Assembly: GCA_944363805.1 (NCBI GenBank)
Contig: CALVVH010000004.1
Coordinates: forward strand, 1-42,204
Source of the DNA: an uncultured Bacilli bacterium
GTDB lineage: Bacteria > Bacillota_I > Bacilli_A > RF39 > UBA660
Direction of reading: 5' to 3'
DNA length: 42,204 nucleotides
Shown here: in pieces, positions 1 to 9,109 of the stretch
Layout: every line of letters begins with the position of its first letter
Numbering within the stretch: the first letter of the stretch is position 1
The notes under the pieces: generated by a model
Told to the model about the DNA's origin: nothing
Database searches by the model: none
The model's input: only the letters and a program-made list of their open reading frames with translations
Position numbers and translations under genes: made by a program

Positions 1-1160
<1,160 letters not shown>

Positions 1161-1697
1161 TTATTCGTTTACCTTGACCATGGCAACCCGAATTACTTTA
1201 TCTTTATATGTATATCCTTTTTGTAATACTTCAAGTACTACATTTGCAGGTAGATTTTCGTCTTTTTCAGTTAAAACCGCTTCCATTTTATTAGGATCAA
1301 ATTCTAATCCTTGACAATCAATAACTTTAACTCCCATACTATCTAAGATATTAAGAAGATTAGTATAAATCATCTTAAATCCGCTTAAGAACTTTGATAG
1401 TTCATCAGTTAAATCGCGATCATCTAGCTTGATAGCCCGTTCAAAATTATCTACTATTGCTAAGAGTTTAACTATCAACTCTTCACCATCATATTTATAA
1501 ATATTGCTAATTTCATCTTCATAACGGCGCCGCATATTTTGCATTTCAGCACTAATTCGTAAAACTTTTTCGTTGAGAGTTGTATTTTCTTCTCTTAACT
1601 TTTTTTCTATCTCGCTTTCCTTACCTACTTTCTTTTTTTCAGCTTTTTTCTTTTCTTTAATATTTTTAACTTTAACTTTTTCTTCAGTCTTTTCCAT
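1161..1697 (-). CDS. grpE: GrpE nucleotide exchange factor
   Basis: GrpE speeds ADP release from DnaK. The 178-residue product has a very Lys/Glu-rich N-terminus (about 1-45), a long helix that would form the dimeric coiled coil (about 45-100), and a C-terminal beta domain. The family signature is visible: FDPNKMEAV followed by GYTYKDKVIRVAMVKV. Length is normal for the family. The ATG overlaps the end of hrcA by 14 bp and has an AAGGAAC ribosome site inside hrcA, so translation is probably coupled. dnaK follows after 21 bp. Confidence 0.96.
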   Translation of the reverse strand: MEKTEEKVKVKNIKEKKKAEKKKVGKESEIEKKLREENTTLNEKVLRISAEMQNMRRRYEDEISNIYKYDGEELIVKLLAIVDNFERAIKLDDRDLTDELSKFLSGFKMIYTNLLNILDSMGVKVIDCQGLEFDPNKMEAVLTEKDENLPANVVLEVLQKGYTYKDKVIRVAMVKVNE

Positions 1698-2709
1698 CTT
1701 GTTCCTTTCTGCTATCTAATTTTTCGTCAACATATTCTAGAAGACTAACAATTCTTTGATAGTCCATTCTCTTAGGACCAATTACCGCAATTGTACCATC
1801 TTCGCCATTGATGTGATATTTTTTCCTGATAATAGTTACGTTAGGATCAAATTCCGATTCATCACCAATATAAATTTTGATTTCATTTTCGTCATCGTCA
1901 TCAGCGCGACTTACTTTTTCAATAAAATCGATATCTTCTAGTTTATTAGCTAATCTTTTAAGTTCAGCAACATCATTATATTCTGGCTGTTCAAATATTT
2001 TGGCTCTGCCTTGAACATGAACGCTACTGTTATTACTTACAAAGTCACTAAAGGCATCATAGAAAATATTATATACCGTTTCATATTGATGAATTTGTCT
2101 TTTAATAATCGGTTTAACTTCCGTTTCTAGTCTATTACTAACTTCGTTAATTGGAGTTCCAACTAGCATTTTATTAATTATTTCACTAGTTTTAATTACT
2201 TCATTAACATTGATATTATTAGGAAGATTAAACATTTTATTTTCGACATTACCCTTATCAGTACAAACAACTGCAACTACTTGGGAATCGTTTAAAGCTA
2301 TAATATTTACTTGTAACAAATTGTTATCAGTACTACTCTTACCTAAGACAATACTTGTATAATTAGTTATATCACTAATTATTTCCATACACTTAGTTAT
2401 GGCATCACTGAGTTCTAATTCGTTATTAGCAAATATTTTTTGAAGCTTTAACATGTCACTACCCGTAATCTTTTCAGCTTCCATCAAATGTTCGACATAA
2501 TAGCGATAGCCTTTTTCACTTGGTACTCTTCCGGAAGATATATGATTTTTTTCAATATATCCTAAATCTTCTAGGATAGCCATTTCATTTCTAATTGTTG
2601 CACTTGAACAATCAAACTTCGAACATAGAGCTTTTGAACCTACCGGTTTAGCAGTTTTAATGTAAGTTTCAACAATCTCTTTTAATAGATTATTTCTTCT
2701 TTCGTCCAT
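1684..2709 (-). CDS. hrcA: Heat-inducible transcription repressor HrcA
   Basis: HrcA is the repressor that binds CIRCE operators and keeps heat-shock chaperone operons low until misfolded protein titrates GroEL away from it. The 341-residue protein has the N-terminal winged helix (about residues 1-75, with SSATIRNEMAILEDLGYI and the following HISSGRVPSEKGYRYYV) and a longer C-terminal GAF-like/dimerisation part. The start at 2709 has a GAGGT ribosome site 6 nt upstream. It is the first gene of the hrcA-grpE-dnaK operon and lies directly below a CIRCE element, so it should repress itself. Confidence 0.96.
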   Translation of the reverse strand: MDERRNNLLKEIVETYIKTAKPVGSKALCSKFDCSSATIRNEMAILEDLGYIEKNHISSGRVPSEKGYRYYVEHLMEAEKITGSDMLKLQKIFANNELELSDAITKCMEIISDITNYTSIVLGKSSTDNNLLQVNIIALNDSQVVAVVCTDKGNVENKMFNLPNNINVNEVIKTSEIINKMLVGTPINEVSNRLETEVKPIIKRQIHQYETVYNIFYDAFSDFVSNNSSVHVQGRAKIFEQPEYNDVAELKRLANKLEDIDFIEKVSRADDDDENEIKIYIGDESEFDPNVTIIRKKYHINGEDGTIAVIGPKRMDYQRIVSLLEYVDEKLDSRKEQDGKD

Positions 2710-2721
2710 AATCTTACCTCT

Positions 2722-2748
2722 TTAGCACTTATTTTTCCACAGTGCTAA
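2722..2748 (-). promoter_or_regulatory. CIRCE operator for HrcA
   Basis: A 9-9-9 inverted repeat is present: TTAGCACTT, nine bases, CAGTGCTAA. This matches the CIRCE consensus TTAGCACTC-N9-GAGTGCTAA except for one base in each arm. It lies just downstream of the -10 box and ends 13 bp before the hrcA start codon, the usual place for autorepression. Confidence 0.93.
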
Positions 2749-2752
2749 TTAC

Positions 2753-2781
2753 ATTATAATATTATGCTTAGCACTTGTCAA
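2753..2781 (-). promoter_or_regulatory. Sigma-A promoter of the hrcA operon
   Basis: On the minus strand a perfect TTGACA (2776-2781) is followed by a 17-nt spacer and a perfect TATAAT (2753-2758). This is a full vegetative consensus, so the basal promoter is strong and regulation must come from the CIRCE operator(s). A second, degenerate CIRCE-like repeat (2768-2795) covers the -35 box. Confidence 0.92.
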
Positions 2782-2806
2782 TATATAACTGCTAATTTTT
2801 GAAATT

Positions 2807-2835
2807 TTGACAAATTTGACTTTTGCTGTTAAGAT
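2807..2835 (+). promoter_or_regulatory. Promoter of the small orphan gene
   Basis: TTGACA (2807-2812), 17-nt spacer, TAAGAT (2830-2835, 4 of 6 consensus bases). It lies 27 bp before a strong AAGGAGGGG ribosome site at the downstream gene and is divergent from the heat-shock promoter. Confidence 0.55.
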
Positions 2836-2861
2836 AATAGCCAAAAAGGAGGGGTTATTTT

Positions 2862-3233
2862 ATGAGTAGTAAAGAATTCCGAGATAGAGTTTACCTTTTA
2901 TGGAGTGATTGTATTGCGCGAGAACCTAGAGCTTGGCAAAACGATAACAATGTTATCGGAGAAGCCTTAATGGTCGATTATCCATTTGATAAAGAAAAGA
3001 TTCTTTTACATGCTAAGGATATCGCCGAACTTATTGCCCTGGTTCATTTGGCTACAACTTATGAAGAAATGAAGTTTTTAGATACCGGAGAAAAATGGAG
3101 CGAACTAAGGCAACCAGTAAGTATGCTGATGGCTCTTGGTAATACTCTAAAACTAGTTGACTTTAAAAACAGCCGTTTAGAATGGAGCAAAGAAGAAACT
3201 AGAAATCCAAAAATTACATTTACATTAAAATAA
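2862..3233 (+). CDS. Uncharacterised 123-residue protein
   Basis: I do not recognise a family. The ORF begins with ATG behind a near-perfect AAGGAGGGG ribosome site and a plausible promoter, and ends in a hairpin terminator, so it is very likely a real monocistronic gene. The product is soluble, mixed alpha/beta in character, with no signal peptide or membrane segment. It has one cysteine and many charged residues, with a helix-rich middle (about residues 45-95) around HAKDIAELIALVHLATTYEE. It stands divergent from hrcA and convergent to the VP1 gene. No function is suggested. Confidence 0.8.
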   Translation: MSSKEFRDRVYLLWSDCIAREPRAWQNDNNVIGEALMVDYPFDKEKILLHAKDIAELIALVHLATTYEEMKFLDTGEKWSELRQPVSMLMALGNTLKLVDFKNSRLEWSKEETRNPKITFTLK

Positions 3234-3255
3234 GCCGTAGAAATACGACTTTTTA
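3232..3255. terminator. Bidirectional hairpin terminator
   Basis: Stem AAGCCGTA / TACGACTT (3232-3239 and 3244-3251, one C-A mismatch on the plus strand, a G-U pair on the minus strand) with a GAAA loop. TTTTT follows on the plus strand, and a T-rich tract (TTATTTTAAT) on the minus strand. It serves the convergent genes on both sides and overlaps the stop codon of the plus-strand gene. Confidence 0.7.
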
Positions 3256-5097
3256 TTATATTACAATTCTAAATGGGTCTGATGCTGTTCCGGCGTGACC
3301 TTCGTAGATTTCAACATTGTTGTTTAGGTAAAATACAGGGCGCACGCCAAAGCCGTAGTTTCTCACTGCATAGTTATCGACGTAGCCAAAGTAGCTCACG
3401 ACGAACGCATTATTCCCATCGTCCGAACGACGGGAAATTATCCATTCTAAATCTCCCATATACATCCAATTATCTCCTTTTACTCCTCTATAATCATTTG
3501 ATGGATTAGATGGACTATTATTATCGTAACCTGTTTTTGTCCATCCAGTTGGATCTACTGCATACATATAATCACTTACATACATTAATCCTATTTCATC
3601 TTGATATGTTGTTGCTTCTGCTGGACTTGTTATTTCATTTGTAAAGGCTGTCTTTACTGAGACATCTCTTATATTAGCTTCGGTATTACCCCCAACTTTC
3701 CATGTTGTATTCGCTATCTTACCTTGCCAGTCAGCGGTTAGATAATTCCAATAATTTGTATTTAAATTTACTGTATTTAATCTACTTGCACCCCATGTAT
3801 TTGTTTGCGTTCCTCCATTTGCTGTTGATGCATTCCAATAATACAAATATCTTGTATCTGCATCATATAATTTTCCGCTTAAGAAATTTGTTGTTGCCGT
3901 TTGACCATAATCTCCAGCTTCTCCTAGCATTATTGTATCGGTATAATCATATTTAATTAGTTTTACTTGGCCATCAAATACTCCTATAATTCGATATAGG
4001 TTATCTTCTGAACATGAGCCCTCACTTGCTCCTGGTCCAAAGCAGACAAAGTTTTTGATATTATCTGCAGTTAAATATCCATCTGTTACTGCTTGAGCTA
4101 ATGCCTCTTTTAATGTTTGATATTGTGTTGCTTCACTATATGCTGTTGTATAGTAATGTTCTTGTTCAACAGGACAACCTGCTCCAACATATTGTTTTGC
4201 TCCGTTACAATAGAAATTTATTATTCCATCAGTTTCCGTATTTGTTGCTGTATATAATCTAGTTAAGCCCGCTTCTGTTGCAGTTTCTGTTACCTGATAG
4301 TCCCCACCACTAAATCTATATGAGTTATCTCTTGCTTCTTGGTCATAATTCGTATATGAACCTGCTCCATCATGTAAGTAGAATCCGTTTACTCCATCTG
4401 TTGTATATAACGTATTTGTTATATAACTTGCAAAATTTTGCGATGAAGTTAGTGGTTCTTCTTGGATTATTAAACTAGCTTCAAAATTCTTTCCAGCATT
4501 TCCTACTTGATCAGTATCTAAATTGACAAATGTCACAGTTATATTCCATTCTTGTGTTTCAGTTCCTGTTGAAGTTATTTCATAATTACTTGCTAAAGTA
4601 ATTACATCACTTGCTGTTGTTATATCAAATCCTGATACTTGGTTATCTCCTTCTCCTACTGTTACATATTTTAGTCCCGAAATATTTTGAACTGGACTGC
4701 CATCTGGGTCTGTTACAGTAAGTATCAATTCTGGGGTATTTTCATCTACCGTATATTCAAAATCATTACTTGTAATATCTAAGTAAAGATAATAATTTCT
4801 GGTGGCAGTATTTGTGGCATTATTGGCGGTTAATGTCGCGGTTGCGGTTGTACTGCCCGCTTGGTTACCTAAGCCTTGCGCAAAGTTATCTTGATTGGCA
4901 GTAATACTTATAGCATCCCCTACACTAAATGATAAATTATCTGTCGTATTTGTTTGGACATTGACATTAGTATTAGCACTAGACCCTCCTTGCGCTGTAA
5001 AGAAGGCATAAGTCGCTCCAACAACAACTATTATAAGTAAAACAACTGCAATCATTGAAAATATTAATACCTTTTTTTCATTAGTTTGTTTTTCCAT
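3256..5097 (-). CDS. VP1: secreted/anchored protein with hypervariable C-terminal lectin-like domain (putative DGR target)
   Basis: 613 residues. Residues 12-32 form one strong hydrophobic segment ending in VVGATYAFFTAQ, which resembles the signal of SipW-dependent/TasA-like proteins. After it come a Thr/Asn-rich beta domain (about 40-220), a Cys-containing middle part (FYCNG, CFGPG, GSCSE) and a C-terminal domain with NLYRIIGVFDG, IGLMYVSDYMYA and a final VRPVFYLN. That ending resembles DUF6273/C-type-lectin-fold proteins. Residues ~553-587 are encoded by a hypervariable block described separately. The start has an AAGGAGAG ribosome site. VP2 at 15189 is a close paralog along the whole length. 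Extracellular display of a diversified binding surface is inference. Confidence 0.85.
   Translation of the reverse strand: MEKQTNEKKVLIFSMIAVVLLIIVVVGATYAFFTAQGGSSANTNVNVQTNTTDNLSFSVGDAISITANQDNFAQGLGNQAGSTTATATLTANNATNTATRNYYLYLDITSNDFEYTVDENTPELILTVTDPDGSPVQNISGLKYVTVGEGDNQVSGFDITTASDVITLASNYEITSTGTETQEWNITVTFVNLDTDQVGNAGKNFEASLIIQEEPLTSSQNFASYITNTLYTTDGVNGFYLHDGAGSYTNYDQEARDNSYRFSGGDYQVTETATEAGLTRLYTATNTETDGIINFYCNGAKQYVGAGCPVEQEHYYTTAYSEATQYQTLKEALAQAVTDGYLTADNIKNFVCFGPGASEGSCSEDNLYRIIGVFDGQVKLIKYDYTDTIMLGEAGDYGQTATTNFLSGKLYDADTRYLYYWNASTANGGTQTNTWGASRLNTVNLNTNYWNYLTADWQGKIANTTWKVGGNTEANIRDVSVKTAFTNEITSPAEATTYQDEIGLMYVSDYMYAVDPTGWTKTGYDNNSPSNPSNDYRGVKGDNWMYMGDLEWIISRRSDDGNNAFVVSYFGYVDNYAVRNYGFGVRPVFYLNNNVEIYEGHAGTASDPFRIVI
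3338..3438 (-). other. Putative DGR variable region VR1 in VP1
   Basis: 101-nt block, the same length as the equivalent block in VP2 (15271-15371). The 5' part carries codons that are GC-rich for this genome (CGT CGT TCG GAC, GCG TTC), and the block ends in GTGCGCCC, which VP2 shares. Between these, almost every codon differs from VP2 at positions 1 and 2 while the third base (usually C or T) is kept. The fixed residues are NNAF, a G, two V and VRP. I count 33 differences in total: 15 at codon position 1, 14 at position 2 and 4 at position 3. Confidence 0.7.
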
Positions 5098-5128
5098 ATA
5101 AAATCAACTCTCCTTATTATTACAACTC

Positions 5129-5134
5129 AGTATA
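5129..5134 (-). promoter_or_regulatory. Extended -10 promoter element of VP1
   Basis: The minus strand reads TGT-TATACT about 31 bp upstream of the VP1 start codon. It is the same extended -10 as in the WXG100 operon promoter at 10059. No good -35 box lies at the normal spacing, so I rely on the TGN extension. Confidence 0.45.
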
Positions 5135-5286
5135 ACATATCAACTCTAATTATTTTGTCGATTCTTACACCACTTCAAAAAAATTTTATTGCTAGTTATC
5201 ATCTAGCATTACTATAAATAAATTATATAATAAGAAGTTATTATTTTTATAACGTTATATGGGTAATACAAGTACCTTATTTAAGT

Positions 5287-5311
5287 ATTAAAAAAATCCC
5301 CGAAGGGATTT
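5287..5311 (-). terminator. Rho-independent terminator after the PLP enzyme gene
   Basis: On the minus strand AAATCCC-TTCG-GGGATTT (5294-5311) forms a 7-bp stem with a UUCG tetraloop and runs into TTTT. It overlaps the stop codon of the gene at 5310. Confidence 0.9.
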
Positions 5312-6530
5312 AGTTTTTAAGATTAGCAATAGCTTTTAATATGCCAATCTTACCATATTCATAAGTTAATCCCCCTTGTAAGTAAGCAACATATGGAGGG
5401 CGAATTGGGCCATCGCAAGATAGCTCAATGGAAGATCCTTGAGTAAATGAACCAGACGCCATAATTATTTTGTCGTCATATCCTGGAATATCTGAAGGCT
5501 CTGCTAAAGCACTCGCATCAATAGCACTGCCCTTTTGGACTCCTTGAACAAATTTAATTAGTTTACTAGCCTCATTAAAAGTAATTGTTTGGACAATGTC
5601 AGCTCTTTTCTCATCCCATCTAGGACTAACTTGATAACCCAAGTTTTCAAGTAAATAAGCTGCTAATACTGCTGTTTTTAAGCTACTTGCAACAACTGAT
5701 GGGGCCATATATAGTCCTTGAAAAAAACTTTTAGTAGCCCCAAGTGATGGTCCCACTTCTTTAGCTTCACCAGCCACATTAAGTCTTTCACTGCAGAGGT
5801 GAATTAAGTCTTTTCTTCCAACAATATATGCTCCGTTGGAAGCAATACCACCGCCGAGATTTTTGATTAGAGAACCTATGCAAATATCAGCACCAACTTC
5901 AATTGGTTCTTTAATAGATACAAATTCACAATAACAATTATCAACCATGATTATGACATCTTTATTTACTTCTCTTATTTTTCTTATTACTTTTTCTAAG
6001 ATATCGATACTTATACTCTTGCGTAAAGAATAACCTATAGAACGTTGTATGTCAATTACTTTAATATCTTTTTTAGTGACCCTATTTATAATTTTTTCAT
6101 AAGCAAAATCATTATCTATTAAATCAATTTGTTCATATTTGATACCAAATGATTTTAAACTACTAGCATTATCATTAAATCCTATTACAGAATCTAAGGT
6201 ATCATAGGGTTTACCAGAAATTGATAGTAAAGTATCACCAGGTCTAAGAAGAGCAAAAAAAGCAGTGCTTAGAGCATGAGTTCCTGATATAAATTGGTTG
6301 CGCACTAGAGCATCTTCACTTTTAAAAATACGAGCATAAACCCTTTCTAAAGCATCACGACCTAAATCGCCATAACCATAACCAGTTGTACCATAAAAAT
6401 GCGATTCATTGATATTTTCGTTCCAGAAAGCCTCAAGGACTTTCTTACTATTATAATAAGAAGTAGACTCTATTTCTTTAAATACAGGAGCAATTATTGC
6501 TTCAGCTTTATTAATTATTTCTTCAGACAT
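5310..6530 (-). CDS. PLP-dependent methionine gamma-lyase/aluminium-resistance family protein (YnbB-like)
   Basis: About 406 residues, a fold-type I PLP enzyme of the Met_gamma_lyase (PF06838) family, known from Bacillus YnbB. Visible features are FYGTTGYGYGDLGRD near the N-terminus, SGTHALSTAFFALLRPGD (cofactor phosphate region), IMVDNCYCEF (Asp that contacts the pyridine nitrogen) and GSLIKNLGGG, where the lysine is the expected Schiff-base residue. The substrate of this family is not settled; C-S lyase activity is the family expectation. The start was taken at 6530 (MSEEII), which has a GGTGG ribosome site and overlaps the upstream gene by 8 bp; a longer frame runs to 6590 but has no such site. 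It is co-transcribed with the dehydrogenase at 6523 and ends in a strong terminator. Confidence 0.88.
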   Translation of the reverse strand: MSEEIINKAEAIIAPVFKEIESTSYYNSKKVLEAFWNENINESHFYGTTGYGYGDLGRDALERVYARIFKSEDALVRNQFISGTHALSTAFFALLRPGDTLLSISGKPYDTLDSVIGFNDNASSLKSFGIKYEQIDLIDNDFAYEKIINRVTKKDIKVIDIQRSIGYSLRKSISIDILEKVIRKIREVNKDVIIMVDNCYCEFVSIKEPIEVGADICIGSLIKNLGGGIASNGAYIVGRKDLIHLCSERLNVAGEAKEVGPSLGATKSFFQGLYMAPSVVASSLKTAVLAAYLLENLGYQVSPRWDEKRADIVQTITFNEASKLIKFVQGVQKGSAIDASALAEPSDIPGYDDKIIMASGSFTQGSSIELSCDGPIRPPYVAYLQGGLTYEYGKIGILKAIANLKN

Positions 6531-7251
6531 TTTTACCACCATCCACTCTAATAATCGAATCATTAATGTAACTTGCTTTATCACTAGCAAGAAAATAAAT
6601 TACTTCAGCAATTTCTTCAGGATCAGCAAACCTTTTTAAAAGTATTTTATCTTCTTCTTTACTTTTAAAATTCGGATCTAAATTACTAGTCATATCCGTA
6701 TTAATCCAACCTGGAGCAACGGCATTAACCCGAATATTGGGTGCTAAATGCTTTGCAAAATCATGAGTTAAAGCGATAACTCCAGCTTTAGAAGCATCAT
6801 AGTCGATACTTTCAATATAACCAGTATCAATACCATTAGTACTAGCTACATTGATAATTGTCCCTTTATCGATTAAGTCAATACCATATTTGGTAACAAG
6901 ATAAGTACCTAATAAATTGGTGTTTAAAACGTTTTGAAATTCTTGAGCATTTTTACTAGATAAGTCATTATCTATAGCAATGCTTGCATTATTGATTAAA
7001 ACATCGATATTTGGATATTTATCAATTATTTTTTTATACATTGCCTTTACTTCTTTTTCTTTAGAAATATCCGCTTTAACTAGTAATACTTCAACATTAT
7101 AAGTACTTTCCAATTCTTCTTTTAAGTTGTTAGCAAAAATATCTGATGTCACATAATTAATTATGACATTATATCTATTACTCGCAAATACCCTGCTGAT
7201 AGCAGCACCTAGACTGCGAGAACCACCAGTAACTAAAACTGTTTTACACAT
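6523..7251 (-). CDS. Short-chain dehydrogenase/reductase (FabG-like)
   Basis: 242 residues, a classical SDR that would oxidise or reduce a carbonyl/alcohol with NAD(P)H. The Rossmann glycine motif is VLVTGGSRSLGAA at the N-terminus. NNAS replaces the usual NNAG, the catalytic Ser is in NVASTNG and the YxxxK pair is in YDASKAG. AVAPGWINTDM and the C-terminal INDSIIRVDGG are typical of the FabG group. I chose ATG at 7251, with GGTGA 7 nt upstream, over the in-frame GTG at 7260. The following PLP enzyme gene overlaps its end by 8 bp. Calling it fabG itself would need a fatty-acid gene context, which is absent. Confidence 0.9.
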   Translation of the reverse strand: MCKTVLVTGGSRSLGAAISRVFASNRYNVIINYVTSDIFANNLKEELESTYNVEVLLVKADISKEKEVKAMYKKIIDKYPNIDVLINNASIAIDNDLSSKNAQEFQNVLNTNLLGTYLVTKYGIDLIDKGTIINVASTNGIDTGYIESIDYDASKAGVIALTHDFAKHLAPNIRVNAVAPGWINTDMTSNLDPNFKSKEEDKILLKRFADPEEIAEVIYFLASDKASYINDSIIRVDGGKNV

Positions 7252-7288
7252 AATAATCACCGTAAATAATATAGCATTTTTTAAGCTT

Positions 7289-7314
7289 AAAAAAAAGAAT
7301 AACTTGCGTTATTC
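7289..7314 (-). terminator. Terminator of the T7SS operon
   Basis: On the minus strand GAATAAC-GCAA-GTTATTC (7297-7314) is followed by eight T. The hairpin begins within the last codons of the DUF4176 gene and ends the operon before the dehydrogenase gene. Confidence 0.9.
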
Positions 7315-7959
7315 ACTTATTATGATACCATTTTCGTCAAAACGATAATGAGGAATAGAATATTCTTCGTTAGAAGTTTCTTCTTTTGAGGTAGTATTTT
7401 CAACATTTTTAGATTCAGTATCAATTGTCTGTGATGAGTTTTCTTGTTTAAGTGATTCCGGCTGGTCTAAGGCTTTTTCGGCATCATCGGATTCGTCATT
7501 TTCCACTACTAGTAATCTACTTTTTACTTCTTTACTCTCAGCAGGAACAGTGAATGGATTTTTTATATCTACTGAATCAAGCAATTCCATTATATCAGAA
7601 TCAACTTTTATTTCAGGCACTTCATCATAAACTACTACACCATTTTTATCATATTTAACATTGACAAAATTGGAATTCTTTTCTAAATCTTCTGCTGGTT
7701 TAGGTGAATTTAAATTTTCGTTTAAGACTTCGTAGGAATCATCTTTAAAACCAGTAAAAGCGATACTAACAATATCACTATGATTAAAGGAATATAAATC
7801 ATTAGGTAAAAGCATGCCTTCAGGGTAGACACAACCTAGATAATCATACATTTTGACTACATTCATATATTTAATAGAATAATAGCCAATAATCATAATT
7901 TTTTTATTAGAATCGTTTATGGTAACAATACTTCCTATTGGTAAATATTTATTTTGCAT
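7309..7959 (-). CDS. DUF4176 domain protein of the T7SS locus
   Basis: 216 residues. The first ~75 match the DUF4176 pattern: LPIGSIVTINDSNKKIMIIG, a DYLGCVYPEG motif and FNHSDIVSIAFTGF. DUF4176 proteins are commonly encoded in type VII secretion clusters, but their function is not established. The remaining ~140 residues are acidic and low in complexity, rich in Glu, Ser and Asn, with no membrane segment, suggesting a disordered tail. The ATG at 7959 follows AAAGGGG. It is the last gene of the secretion locus, directly before a strong terminator. Confidence 0.78.
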   Translation of the reverse strand: MQNKYLPIGSIVTINDSNKKIMIIGYYSIKYMNVVKMYDYLGCVYPEGMLLPNDLYSFNHSDIVSIAFTGFKDDSYEVLNENLNSPKPAEDLEKNSNFVNVKYDKNGVVVYDEVPEIKVDSDIMELLDSVDIKNPFTVPAESKEVKSRLLVVENDESDDAEKALDQPESLKQENSSQTIDTESKNVENTTSKEETSNEEYSIPHYRFDENGIIISE

Positions 7960-7979
7960 TTAATCAACCCCTTTAGTAT

Positions 7980-8375
7980 TTATTGTTTTGCTTTATTTTT
8001 TTGTCTTTCGATAACTACATTGATTACACCACTCATGTTATTTATCTTATTAGTCAAATATTTCTTTTCTATATCGGATAATTTTCCTAGGACGTATTCA
8101 GCTCCAGTTTTCTTTACTTCACCGATTAGGTCTATTCCTAAAGTATTTAACTCTTCTATCATAAGCATTTGAACAAATTCAATATGATAACCATATATTA
8201 CACCTGGTTTATCTTCTAGTCCTTCTTGTTTTAAGGCTTCAGACATACTCATTTGGCCTTTTCTTTTTAAGTAGCCTTCAACCAAAAGTTGAATCATAAA
8301 ATTAAATTGTTCAGAATCTGATGGTTGAGGATTAACTATTTCTTTTCTTACTTCATTTACACTTGTATCGTTCAC
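7980..8375 (-). CDS. Uncharacterised T7SS-locus protein
   Basis: 131 residues, starting at GTG (8375) behind GAAAGGG. I do not recognise the family. It is soluble and mostly helical, with Met-rich stretches (FMIQLLVEGYLKRKGQMSMSEAL and FVQMLMIEEL), a basic C-terminus and no signal or membrane segment. It sits 18 bp after the putative substrate gene at 8394 and 20 bp before the DUF4176 gene, so it is part of the secretion operon. A role as a cytoplasmic chaperone or adaptor for the preceding substrate is possible from position alone. Confidence 0.72.
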   Translation of the reverse strand: MNDTSVNEVRKEIVNPQPSDSEQFNFMIQLLVEGYLKRKGQMSMSEALKQEGLEDKPGVIYGYHIEFVQMLMIEELNTLGIDLIGEVKKTGAEYVLGKLSDIEKKYLTNKINNMSGVINVVIERQKNKAKQ

Positions 8376-8393
8376 TTTTAAAACCCTTTCTTA

Positions 8394-9092
8394 TTAAATT
8401 AATGAATCCCAAATTACTCCCAAGAGTGAATTTTCACCGAAAGCAACATCACCGACCCATTGGGTTCCGATAGCTATTTCATTTAACCCATATTGTAAGA
8501 CGTTTGGAATCGTACTTCCAACTACTCCAACTGTGTCAAATATTGCATTGCCTATGCCACTGATAACGCCATGACTAGAAAGTGTATTATCAAAGGCTCC
8601 TTCATATGATCCAATGAAGTTTTCCCAATTATCTGATGATTTTTCAATAAACATCGCATTGGCATCAGTAAAAATGCCTTTTTCTTCACTATTACGACCA
8701 GCTCCAACTCGACCAGAAAATCCTCCACCTTCTCGGCCAACGAAATTTCCTCTTTTAATAGTGTTTATCCCTGCAAGGGCTCCCATTTTAGCCACAACAG
8801 ATTTTAAAGTGCTTTCAGCTTCTTCAACTGATGATTGGTAAGATGATAATTGACTATCCAAAAATTCTTCAAGTCTTGGCAAATCAGTTTTCAATGATGC
8901 TGTAATAGATGAAATTTTTTCATTGATAGTGCTGATTATATTTCTTACTTCAACATTTTGGACGTTATTATAAACATTTTGGAGTTCACTTTCTAATGAA
9001 GGAATGTAACTATTTAATAAAGTATTGTCCAATGTTGAAATATTAGAATTTATATTGCGAAGTCGGTCGGTGTCAATATTAATAATTGCCAT
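8394..9092 (-). CDS. Putative T7SS substrate with WXG100/LXG-like N-terminus
   Basis: 232 residues. Residues 1-~110 are a long helical pair (INIDTDRLRNINSNISTLDN ... LPRLEEFLDSQLSSYQSSVEEAES) with the length and helix-turn-helix pattern of WXG100/LXG proteins. A Gly-rich linker (GREGGGFSGRVGAGR) follows at about 115-130, then a C-terminal part with hydrophobic stretches (GVISGIGNAIFDTVGVVGS). That is the architecture of a small secreted effector or structural partner rather than a plain WXG100 protein. ATG at 9092 has an AAGGAGC site. No known toxin domain is seen, and no immunity gene is obvious apart from the unknown gene downstream. Confidence 0.65.
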   Translation of the reverse strand: MAIINIDTDRLRNINSNISTLDNTLLNSYIPSLESELQNVYNNVQNVEVRNIISTINEKISSITASLKTDLPRLEEFLDSQLSSYQSSVEEAESTLKSVVAKMGALAGINTIKRGNFVGREGGGFSGRVGAGRNSEEKGIFTDANAMFIEKSSDNWENFIGSYEGAFDNTLSSHGVISGIGNAIFDTVGVVGSTIPNVLQYGLNEIAIGTQWVGDVAFGENSLLGVIWDSLI

Positions 9093-9109
9093 ATTTTATA
9101 AGCTCCTTT

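Noticed and set aside
3702..3956. Plus-strand ORFs opposite VP1 and VP2 (also 15371-15889)
   Set aside because: They are Leu/Tyr-rich mirror frames of the minus-strand genes, without ribosome sites or family features.
7251..7260. GTG at 7260 as the start of the dehydrogenase
   Set aside because: The ATG at 7251 has GGTGA at the right distance and begins closer to the Rossmann strand.
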